Assembly (NCBI GenBank): GCA_963785585.1
Contig: CAWAVW010000004.1
Location: forward strand, 2,170,001-2,234,000
Direction: 5' to 3'
From: Palsa-295 sp963785585
GTDB lineage: Bacteria; Acidobacteriota; Terriglobia; Acidiferrales; UBA7541
DNA: 64,000 nucleotides
Both the position numbers and the translations under genes were made by a program. This document shows positions 34,040 through 41,527 of the stretch, one piece after another. Within the stretch, counting starts at the first letter, position 1; each line of letters starts with the position of its first letter. A model generated the notes under the pieces. It had not been told where the DNA came from. It saw nothing but the letters and a program-made list of their open reading frames with translations, and did no database searches.

Positions 34040-34225
34040 CTACCGCTTTTTATTCTTCGCCGCGTTTTTCGTTAAATGCCACGAATCGCACCACTGGCAA
34101 AAATAGGCTTTCATATTGGCGGGCGCGTGATTCGTCGCCACTTGGTGCGCCGCGGTTTCCAGCGCTTCCCTCTCGCTTAGATATTGCCTCTTCCCCGTAA
34201 CCGCGCATTTCTCGGAATCGATCAT
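34040..34225 (-). CDS. 61-residue CxxC/WHLT zinc-binding protein
   Basis: Small protein with CAVTGKRQYLSEREALETA at the start and YFCQWCDSWHLT at the end (residues 41-52). It resembles short bacterial proteins in which a C-terminal CPxCxxWHLT binds zinc. The C-terminus is basic (KNAAKNKKR). It overlaps no other gene and lies just before the tRNA region. Function unknown; a nucleic-acid-associated role is possible. Confidence 0.6.
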   Translation of the reverse strand: MIDSEKCAVTGKRQYLSEREALETAAHQVATNHAPANMKAYFCQWCDSWHLTKNAAKNKKR

Positions 34226-34345
34226 TTTTCCGCCGCCTTACCGCCGCCCGCCATCCTACATCCGACGCGCCGTTCCGCGTCGCGTAGGATTCTCGCTGAA
34301 TCATACGCCTTCGCAGGCGGCGTTAACGCTTAAGCGGGTTGCGGG

Positions 34346-34374
34346 TTTAGCGACCGATTGGGTTGTGCTAGAAT
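34346..34374 (+). promoter_or_regulatory. Putative tRNA-Thr promoter
   Basis: TTTAGC (34346-34351), 17 bases, then TAGAAT (34369-34374), with about 72 bases to the mature tRNA. The -35 box is weak. Confidence 0.4.
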
Positions 34375-34446
34375 TCTTGAGGCTGGCGGGATTGCACTGA
34401 TTTCGCCGTCTGTTCCGAGTGTCACACTCCGCGTCTTACACGGTTC

Positions 34447-34521
34447 GCCGAAGTAGCTCAGTGGTAGAGCAGCCGATTCGTAATCGGCAGGTCGTGGGTT
34501 CAACTCCCACCTTCGGCTCCA
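34447..34521 (+). tRNA. tRNA-Thr (anticodon CGT)
   Basis: A complete cloverleaf: acceptor GCCGAAG pairs with CTTCGGC, followed by discriminator T and an encoded CCA (34519-34521). The D arm is GCTCAGTGGTAGAGC, the anticodon stem GCCGA/TCGGC with loop TTCGTAA (anticodon CGT reading ACG) and the T arm GTGGG-TTCAACT-CCCAC. Sequence identity elements (CGT anticodon, G1:C72) match bacterial tRNA-Thr. Confidence 0.96.
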
Positions 34522-34599
34522 CTTTTTCCGCGTCGGAAACTTCCCGTAACAATGGATCCCGATTTCAGAATCAACGGAAGTCTGGCCGGCCGGTCGCGA

Positions 34600-36789
34600 T
34601 TACTCCACGGCGATGGTAGATTTCAGTTTGATGTCCGCCGATGACGCTCCGATCTGCACGGTGATTTGATCGGGCTCTACGTCCCAGGCGCCTTTGGCGA
34701 CACTCCAGTAAGCCAGATCGCTCGCCTTCAGCGGAATCTGTACCGTCGTCTTCTTTCCCGGCGCCAGCGTGATCCGTTTGAAACCCTTCAGCTCTTCGGC
34801 GGGCCGATCGACTTTCGAACCGACGTGGCTCACGTACATTTGAACCACTTCATCTCCCGTGCGTTTGCTGGTGTTCCGCACATCCACGCTGACCGTGATC
34901 GAACCGTCGCGACCAATTTTTGCGGCGCTCATTTTCAAGTTCGAATACTCAAATGTCGAATAACTCAGACCGTAGCCAAAGGGATACAGCGGCTTGCCTT
35001 TGAAATACATGTACGTGCGGCCGTTGCGGATGTCGTAGTCCATCATCGGTGGCAGTTGATCGAGCGACGCCGGCCAAGTGGTCACCAGCCGTCCACCGGG
35101 GTTCACATCGCCAAACAGCGCGTCGGCGAGAGCGTTTCCTTCCTCCTGGCTGTTGTGCGCCATATGCAAAATGGCAGGGATGTGATCCTGCGTCCACTGA
35201 ATCGCAAACGGAAAACTGGATATGAGTACGACCACGGTGTGCGGATTCGCCGCGTACACCGCCTTCACGATGTCTTCCTGCTCGAGCGTGATCGATTTGC
35301 GGTCGATCGCTTCCTTGCCGTCGCTCGGCAGCGGACATTTGGCCCAACCCGCGTTGCACGTCGGATGATTCCCGACGACCACGATCGCTACATCGGCGGC
35401 CTTGGCGATTTTCACCGCGGCATCGTCCGTGTTGTCGTGCGCGAAGCTAACCTGCACGCCGCTTCCGAGTTTCGATTTGATTCCATCGAGCGGGCTCACC
35501 GAGTATGGCGGGGTGCCGCTGTACCAATCGAGCGCCACGATGTCGGCATACGGTCCAATCACCGCAACGGATTTCAGTTTTGAACGGTCGAGCGGCAGCG
35601 TTTCTTGATCGTTCTTCAGCAGCACGATCGATTCCTGCGTCACTTTGCGCGCCAGCGCCTTGTGGTCCGGGTAATCCCAAACCGCTGCATCGCCCTTAAT
35701 CTTGTTGTACGGCACCATGTCAGGAGGATCGAGCAGACCCAGTCGAATCATCACGCGGTACACACCGCGAAGGTTGTCGTCAATTTCCGCCAGGTTCACG
35801 AGCTTTTTGTCGATGGCCGCGTGCACGCCATCCTGGTAGCGGTCGAGAAACTGATTGATGCCCGAATGAATCGCGCCCGCCGAGGCTTCGTCAATGTTGG
35901 CGTAATATTTGTGCCGGGTGACCATATTGGTCAGCGCGCCTGCGTCCGTGCAAATGATGCCGTCCATTCCCCACTCGCGCATGGTGATTTCTTTCAGAAT
36001 CGGCTGCACGGTCATCGGGATTCCGTTCCACGCGTTGTACGACGCCATGTAAGCGCGCGAACCGCCTTCCATGACGCCCATCCGAAACGGCACGGAATAA
36101 TATTCGCGCAGCAATCGCTCGTCGAAATTCGAGGACGAACCATCGCGCCCGTCTTCGTTGCTGTTCGCCAGGAAGTGTTTCATCAAGGAGGCGGACATCC
36201 AGTATTTCGGATCGTCGCCCTGCAAACCTTTCACGAACGCCGTGGCCATCGTACCCGTCAGGTAGGGATCCTCGCCGTAGGATTCTTCGCTTCGGCCCCA
36301 TCGCGGGTCGCGTGCGAGGTCGGCGTTCGGCGCGCGCATCACAATTCCGGCGCGACGGTGTTTCTCACCGCGGCGGCTAACGGAGTTTTGCGTGTCGGTG
36401 TTGAAGACGTAGCGGGCTTCGTAACCCTCGAGCGCGGCCGCCTTGCGAAGCAGATCCGGATCCCACGTCTCGCCGAGCCCAACGGCTTGCGGAAATTGCG
36501 TGGTCGGCAGCGGCTGCAGTCCGTGGCCTCCCCACCCAGCCGGACCGCCGAGCGCCACACCGTGCAGCCCCTCCAAATGCCCGGAGCCGACGATGCCGAG
36601 CCGCGGAACGCTCGGATCGGTGCTTAGCGCCGCGATTTTCTCTTCGAGCGTCATGAGCGAGAGAATGTTGTTCACGCGCGCTTCCATCGGCACACTGGGA
36701 TTCTGAAACGGATATTGGTACGCCGGTTCGACGGCAACCACGGCAGCGAGCAGCGAAAGAGCAGCGGCGATCAAGTTTCGAATGTTCAT
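34600..36789 (-). CDS. Secreted GH3 beta-glucosidase-type hydrolase
   Basis: 729 residues with a signal peptide (about 1-20, hydrophobic LIAAALSLLAAVVAV). The GH3 N domain shows RWGRSEESYGEDPYLTG, LMKHFLANSNEDGRD, SYNAWNGIPMT and the nucleophile region GIICTDAGAL (Asp of TDA). The second domain has ESIVLLKNDQETLPLD, and a fibronectin-III-like end follows (YPFGYGLSYSTFEYSNL ... YVSHVGSKVDRPAEELKGF). Most members are exo-beta-glucosidases or xylosidases; the exact sugar is not decided by sequence. ATG 36789 is used; an upstream in-frame start would add 30 non-conserved residues. Confidence 0.93.
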   Translation of the reverse strand: MNIRNLIAAALSLLAAVVAVEPAYQYPFQNPSVPMEARVNNILSLMTLEEKIAALSTDPSVPRLGIVGSGHLEGLHGVALGGPAGWGGHGLQPLPTTQFPQAVGLGETWDPDLLRKAAALEGYEARYVFNTDTQNSVSRRGEKHRRAGIVMRAPNADLARDPRWGRSEESYGEDPYLTGTMATAFVKGLQGDDPKYWMSASLMKHFLANSNEDGRDGSSSNFDERLLREYYSVPFRMGVMEGGSRAYMASYNAWNGIPMTVQPILKEITMREWGMDGIICTDAGALTNMVTRHKYYANIDEASAGAIHSGINQFLDRYQDGVHAAIDKKLVNLAEIDDNLRGVYRVMIRLGLLDPPDMVPYNKIKGDAAVWDYPDHKALARKVTQESIVLLKNDQETLPLDRSKLKSVAVIGPYADIVALDWYSGTPPYSVSPLDGIKSKLGSGVQVSFAHDNTDDAAVKIAKAADVAIVVVGNHPTCNAGWAKCPLPSDGKEAIDRKSITLEQEDIVKAVYAANPHTVVVLISSFPFAIQWTQDHIPAILHMAHNSQEEGNALADALFGDVNPGGRLVTTWPASLDQLPPMMDYDIRNGRTYMYFKGKPLYPFGYGLSYSTFEYSNLKMSAAKIGRDGSITVSVDVRNTSKRTGDEVVQMYVSHVGSKVDRPAEELKGFKRITLAPGKKTTVQIPLKASDLAYWSVAKGAWDVEPDQITVQIGASSADIKLKSTIAVE

Positions 36790-36931
36790 GGCTATCCTGA
36801 ATGCAGCGATGTGAGCGTTCTGCTTATCTGACGCGCGAAATTCGAGTCCCGTTACAACCGGAGAGTACCGCGGTCGCACCCAACATAAAAGACAGAAGAC
36901 GGGATCCCGACACGAACACCTTTCGGCGGAA

Positions 36932-38482
36932 CTAGCGGCGCGGTGGCGGGCCCGGTTGCGGTATTCGTTGGATTTGCTGGAGCTGTTGCTGAAAGATTTG
37001 GCCCGGATTCATTCCATTCATGGGCACTGCTCCATTCATGGCGGCGATAATTTTTGCCTGGTCCTGCTGCAATCCGGGCGAGTTGGGATAATACACTTCC
37101 ATTTCCTTCACCAGCTGCAGCGCGGCGGGATAATTCCTCTGCTGATAAAACGCGGTTACCTGCGCGCTGTACACTTTCGCGAGCTGCGCTTCCATTTCCT
37201 TGCCGCCTTCGTTACCGGCGTTGCGCGATTGAATCGCCCAATACAGCGCCGACCCGACCGGCGGCACAAACACGTGACCCTGTTTCAACGCAGCCTGCGA
37301 ATTCAAGAACATTTGCTGGCCGGCGTCATTCTGTACAACGGATTTGGGCGCGCTTTCTGCGGGATGCACTGGATTCGTGACTTGCTTCGGTTGCTCAGGT
37401 TCCGGAACCGGAGCCGCGCTCGCATCGTGTATTTCAACTCCCGTCGCTGCGCCGGGTTTGCCTTGCCACGCGATGGCGAATACCGCTCCTTCCTTAATAT
37501 CGATCGCGCCGCTTCCGGCGACTTTGCTCGCTTTGCGCCCGGGGCACGAGACAAGCCCGGTGACCGAATAGTCCTGCGGGCCAGCGGTGACGCCCGAAAC
37601 CGCAAAGGAAGCGGATGTGGGATGAACGGCTTTGCCGCCGATCACAACGTTGACGTCGGCGGTGCAGTTGTGACGGTCCGGCGCGGATTGCAGCACCACG
37701 GTTGCGGTAACAGGCGCAACCGGCTTCGGCGGCGCGGGCTTCGTTCGCGTGAAGTGATACACGCCGAACCCGACGGCGAGTAACGCCGCTGCGCCGATAA
37801 AAATACCAATCGGCGGCGTGGCCGAATTCGCCGGCCTGGACGCACGCGCAGGCGGTGTACGAACCGGCGCAGATGGCGCCGCGACGACGGGAACGGGAGC
37901 CACAAACGGCGGCGGAGTCACGTTCCCCGGCGGCGGAACAGCAGGCGGCGTTGGCGGAGGCGTAAGCGCCGCCGTGTTTTGCGCCGCCCACGTTCCCGAG
38001 CCCGTTTTTGCTAAATCCGCAGGCGTCGGCGGGTGCGGATCGTTCTGCGACCGAATCCCCTTGGCATTCAATCCAGCGATTAAATTCGGAATGATCGCGG
38101 CAATTTTGTCGGCGGAAATTCGAGTGGCGTTCGAGGCCGCCATGGCCTGCTTCCACCCCGGCCGGCGCTTCGCGTACTCGTCGTGCGTCAACTCCAGCAG
38201 CAACGGCAGCGTGGCTTTCGATCCCTCGACGGCGCGAACGATCTCACGCGTGATCTGGTCGGACGGCAGCGAGCGCGGCGAAATCAGCACAAGCATCGCG
38301 TCGCAGTCGGAAATCGCCTTGTAGGTTTCTTCGAAGTAATCCGCGCCGGCCGGACAATCTCGTTCGTAATACCACGTCGAATAGTTGTGCGCTTCCAGGC
38401 CCTCGGCCAACGCGTGCGCTACGTCGCCATCTTCTTCGACATAGCTCAGGAAGACCATTTTGTGCGGCGACTGCGAATCCAT
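36932..38482 (-). CDS. Membrane-anchored TIR-domain protein
   Basis: 516 residues. The N-terminal TIR domain (about 8-97) reads MVFLSYVEEDGDVAHALAEGL, TWYYERD, DCDAMLVLISPRSLPSD and TREIVRAVEG; E80 is at the position of the catalytic Glu of NADase TIRs. A proline-rich linker (148-220), one transmembrane helix (225-244), a beta-rich domain (about 255-345), and a helical TPR-like part (400-490) ending in a Gln/Pro-rich tail follow. So the TIR lies in the cytoplasm and the tail outside. TIRs either cleave NAD+ or act as adaptors. The divergent RyR and DUF4231 genes begin 198 bases away. Confidence 0.88.
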   Translation of the reverse strand: MDSQSPHKMVFLSYVEEDGDVAHALAEGLEAHNYSTWYYERDCPAGADYFEETYKAISDCDAMLVLISPRSLPSDQITREIVRAVEGSKATLPLLLELTHDEYAKRRPGWKQAMAASNATRISADKIAAIIPNLIAGLNAKGIRSQNDPHPPTPADLAKTGSGTWAAQNTAALTPPPTPPAVPPPGNVTPPPFVAPVPVVAAPSAPVRTPPARASRPANSATPPIGIFIGAAALLAVGFGVYHFTRTKPAPPKPVAPVTATVVLQSAPDRHNCTADVNVVIGGKAVHPTSASFAVSGVTAGPQDYSVTGLVSCPGRKASKVAGSGAIDIKEGAVFAIAWQGKPGAATGVEIHDASAAPVPEPEQPKQVTNPVHPAESAPKSVVQNDAGQQMFLNSQAALKQGHVFVPPVGSALYWAIQSRNAGNEGGKEMEAQLAKVYSAQVTAFYQQRNYPAALQLVKEMEVYYPNSPGLQQDQAKIIAAMNGAVPMNGMNPGQIFQQQLQQIQRIPQPGPPPRR

Positions 38483-38679
38483 TCGGCGGCTCCAGGCGCA
38501 GCGCAGACATGCGCAGACGCGACGATGCGCCCGTTCGCCCGTATTTTAATGGCTGCCGCCGTTTTTGCAAATTGAATCGCGGTTCTGGTACCGGCTGCTG
38601 GTGTTCCCCGCCGCCACTTCTGATATATTGGCCGCCACTGCGGCAGGCGATACGCATGCCGCGGCGCGCCGGAGTGTTC

Positions 38680-38970
38680 ATGGCTGATGCGCCCTACATC
38701 CCCCATCCGCTCGATACATCGAAGGTAAAACTCGATACGTTTGGGCCGCTCCTGGAAACGCTGGCGCGCAACGCGCACGAAATGTGGGCGCAGAAGCGGC
38801 TCGCCGACGGCTGGACATACGGCCCAAAGCGCGACGACGCCCAGAAGAAACATCCCTCGCTGATTCCGTACGACCAGCTTTCCGAATCGGAAAAAAGCTA
38901 CGACCGCGCACTCGTGAATGAAACTCTGAAGGCGCTTCTGTCGCTCGGCTACCGTATCGAGAAGAGGTGA
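38680..38970 (+). CDS. Stand-alone RyR-domain protein
   Basis: 96 residues formed almost entirely of a RyR (ryanodine-receptor repeat) domain: LARNAHEMWAQKRLADGWTYG, KKHPSLIPYDQLSESEKSYDR, then a last helix and LGYRIEKR. The ATG at 38680 has GGAG five bases upstream (38671-38674). In animals RyR repeats are cytosolic parts of calcium-release channels; in bacteria they are found alone or next to membrane proteins and may sense a ligand. The DUF4231-like gene starts three bases after its stop, so they form an operon. Confidence 0.88.
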   Translation: MADAPYIPHPLDTSKVKLDTFGPLLETLARNAHEMWAQKRLADGWTYGPKRDDAQKKHPSLIPYDQLSESEKSYDRALVNETLKALLSLGYRIEKR

Positions 38971-38973
38971 ACG

Positions 38974-40071
38974 ATGGCAACCGCTGCGACCTCCTCGTCC
39001 ATTTCCGATCCATGCGCAAATCCTCTCGGCACACAACGCGTCTGTGCCGACGACATGGACGATACGATGGAGCTCTACCTCTATGAGCAATGTATCGCGA
39101 AGGGATGCACCGAGCTGAAGCCGCTCTACAACGCTCTCAAGGTCGTTCAGGACGCGATTTACGAACCTTTCTGCAGGTTCGACCGCCAGGCGGTTGAGAA
39201 CCGACGGTGGTACGAAACGATTTCGATTCTCGCGGTGGTGTTTGGCGCTGCCTCGGTGCTGATCGCTCTGACGGGATCTCTGGCTGAACTTTACCATTTC
39301 TCGAAATACTGGATCGTAGAGGCAGCCGCAGCTTCCCTTACGGTCATCTGCATCGTGGTTGGATGGCTCGCTGGTTTCAAGGATCAGTGGTTGGTTTCGC
39401 GGTGCAAGGCGGAGCGGCTTCGCCTGAAAAAATTCGAAAAACTGCTCAATCCGGAGTTGTGGTGCGAGCCGCCGGACTTGGATTCAGCGAGCGAAAAGCT
39501 GAAGCGCGAGGTGCACGAAATTTCGGTGGAAAATTCAGAAAAAGCCCGGGAATGGGCGCAGAGCGCCACGGAATTGCATTTGGCGGGAGCGCCGTGCATC
39601 GACCGTTGCGAGCGGTCGCTCGCCGAACTTGTGGATTACTACGTGCCAAAGCGCTTGCGGATGCAAATGGCCTACCTCGAACAACGGTGGCCAAAGGATG
39701 AAAAACGCGGCGGCGTAACCGCGATGTTCGTGAACCTATTCTTTTTCGGCGGCTTCTTTTTCGTTCTCGTTCACCTGGCGATGCACAGTGTTCAGGAACA
39801 CGAGAAGATGACGGCGTGGTTTGCGGCCGCCGCCCTGGGGTTGCCGATCGTTGCGGCCGCCATTCGCACCTTCCGTGCGTCGAGAGAATTCGAGCGCAAT
39901 GCCATGCGCCACCACGCCACGTTCGATTCTCTGAGCGCAATGTCGAGTGAGTTGGCGGGGGCGAAAGACCTCGAGACGAAATTCAGGATCATCGGATTCT
40001 GCGAAACGATCCTCGAAGCGGACTGCCGCGAGTTCATGCGGCTGGTCGCCGAAGCGGAGTGGTACGGCTAG
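38974..40071 (+). CDS. DUF4231/SLATT-like membrane protein
   Basis: 365 residues. Two hydrophobic helices (about 75-97 and 105-130) follow the helix VENRRWYETISIL, with a cytosolic Lys/Arg-rich stretch (FKDQWLVSRCKAERLRLKKFEKLL) after them, the DUF4231/SLATT arrangement; a second helix pair lies around 248-300 (MFVNLFFFGGFFFVLVHL ... AAALGLPIVAAAI). SLATT proteins are proposed pore-forming effectors in nucleotide-linked conflict systems. Here it is coupled to an RyR gene and faces a TIR gene. Membrane assignment is firm, effector role inferred. Confidence 0.78.
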   Translation: MATAATSSSISDPCANPLGTQRVCADDMDDTMELYLYEQCIAKGCTELKPLYNALKVVQDAIYEPFCRFDRQAVENRRWYETISILAVVFGAASVLIALTGSLAELYHFSKYWIVEAAAASLTVICIVVGWLAGFKDQWLVSRCKAERLRLKKFEKLLNPELWCEPPDLDSASEKLKREVHEISVENSEKAREWAQSATELHLAGAPCIDRCERSLAELVDYYVPKRLRMQMAYLEQRWPKDEKRGGVTAMFVNLFFFGGFFFVLVHLAMHSVQEHEKMTAWFAAAALGLPIVAAAIRTFRASREFERNAMRHHATFDSLSAMSSELAGAKDLETKFRIIGFCETILEADCREFMRLVAEAEWYG

Positions 40072-40127
40072 AAGGAAGATTCCTTTAGACGCTTACGCCA
40101 GCGAGACTCGGTACGTCGTGTGTGACG

Positions 40128-41495
40128 CTACCCCAGAAACGATAGCGTCGGCGTGGTGAAATTCGACAGATTCGGAAAGACCGTCGGCAGATCGCTCTGC
40201 GCCACGCCAAACCAGGTCGCCAGCGTCGCGCCATATTGATCGACCGAAGTTGACGGAATCCACCGCCCGTTCGTTCCTACGTCGTCCGGACCGCCCAGTG
40301 CCAGCGTCGGGAACGTGCCGTACACGTCGCCTCCCTGCACCGCGCCGCCCATGATCATGTGATGACTGCCCCAGGCATGGTCCGAACCGCCATTCGATCC
40401 CGGTTGGAACGTTCGGCTGAAATCCGAAAGGGTGAACGACGTGACCTGCTGCGCGATGCCAAGCTCCACGGTCGCGTTGTAGAAAGCCGAGAGAGCGCCG
40501 TCGAGCTGTGTGTACAGCGACTGCTGCGTCGGCAACTGCGCGCTATGCGTGTCGAATCCGCCGAGCGAGCAGAAGAAAATCTGCCGTTGCAGTCCCAGCG
40601 CCGCGCGCGCCTGCATGATCTGCGTCACTTGCTGAAGCTGGGCGCCCAGGCCGGTCGCCGGAAACACCGTTTGCAGCGCTGGCAAACCCTTCAGCGCCGC
40701 ACCAAGCACCTGGCTTTGCGCGATCGTCTGGCTCATCACCGCACTGGCATCCTGCACGAGTGAGATGCCGGAATCGAACGTCAGTAGTTGCTGGAATCCC
40801 ACCAGCCGCGCGTTCTGTGCGGCCGATCCGTAGTAGCCGTTCAGGCCGGGTTGCGAACCCGGATTCAACGCGTACGGCTCGGTCTGTGCTCCGTTGCAGA
40901 GAATGGCGCCCCCCGCGACCGACGTAATGGGAGGATACTGCGCTCCTGCGTTTAACGATTGCAGTGCGTCCGCCGTTCGTCCCGCCCATCCCGTGTTGGC
41001 ATAGCCGTCGAACTGAGCCGTTTGCCACTGGCCCTGCTGGTCGGAATGCGAGAACAAGTTCAGCGGAATCGATGAAACGCCTTGCAGATACTGCGCACGG
41101 GTAATCGGCGCGGCGAGCGTTCCCACGTTGGCCACCACCGCGAGATTGCCGGAGTTGAACAGCGCCTGGGTGCCCGGCAGATTCGGATGAAAACCGTACG
41201 GAACCTGTCCCGTCTTCGCCACGACCGGCAGCAGCGTGTTTTGCGGAAGCGCCAGGTTCGAGCGAATCGTCGCGTAGTTCTGATATCCGGCCGTATCGTT
41301 GGGAATCAAGAGGTTGTTGCTGTCGTTGCCGCCGAAAAGAAAAATGCAAACCAGCGCCTGGTAGCTGGAAGGCGGCGCAGCCAGCGCCTGAATCATGTTC
41401 AACCGGCCGATCGCTGCGGTCATCGCAAACGAAGCCGCGGTGCAGCATCCGGTCCGAACAAAGTCCCTGCGCGATAATTTCGATTTCTGCGACAT
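40128..41495 (-). CDS. DUF1501 protein with Tat signal
   Basis: 455-residue exported protein. The twin-arginine motif SRRDFVRTG lies at residues 8-16 and is followed by a hydrophobic stretch. The DUF1501 (sulfatase-related) body has LVCIFLFGGNDSNNLLIP, FSHSDQQGQWQTAQ, GFDTHSAQ, TLSDFSRTFQPGS and DHAWGSHHMIMGG. The ATG at 41495 is preceded by AGGAG eight bases away. The frame is open much further upstream, but that region is inside the DUF1800 gene and is not family-like. Secreted folded, possibly with a metal ion. Confidence 0.92.
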   Translation of the reverse strand: MSQKSKLSRRDFVRTGCCTAASFAMTAAIGRLNMIQALAAPPSSYQALVCIFLFGGNDSNNLLIPNDTAGYQNYATIRSNLALPQNTLLPVVAKTGQVPYGFHPNLPGTQALFNSGNLAVVANVGTLAAPITRAQYLQGVSSIPLNLFSHSDQQGQWQTAQFDGYANTGWAGRTADALQSLNAGAQYPPITSVAGGAILCNGAQTEPYALNPGSQPGLNGYYGSAAQNARLVGFQQLLTFDSGISLVQDASAVMSQTIAQSQVLGAALKGLPALQTVFPATGLGAQLQQVTQIMQARAALGLQRQIFFCSLGGFDTHSAQLPTQQSLYTQLDGALSAFYNATVELGIAQQVTSFTLSDFSRTFQPGSNGGSDHAWGSHHMIMGGAVQGGDVYGTFPTLALGGPDDVGTNGRWIPSTSVDQYGATLATWFGVAQSDLPTVFPNLSNFTTPTLSFLG

Positions 41496-41527
41496 CTTCA
41501 CGCTCCTGTAACTCGCTCCGCGCTGCT

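Noticed and set aside
34447..34521. tRNA as a phage integration site
   Set aside because: No integrase and no duplicated tRNA 3' end were found nearby; the tRNA is intact.
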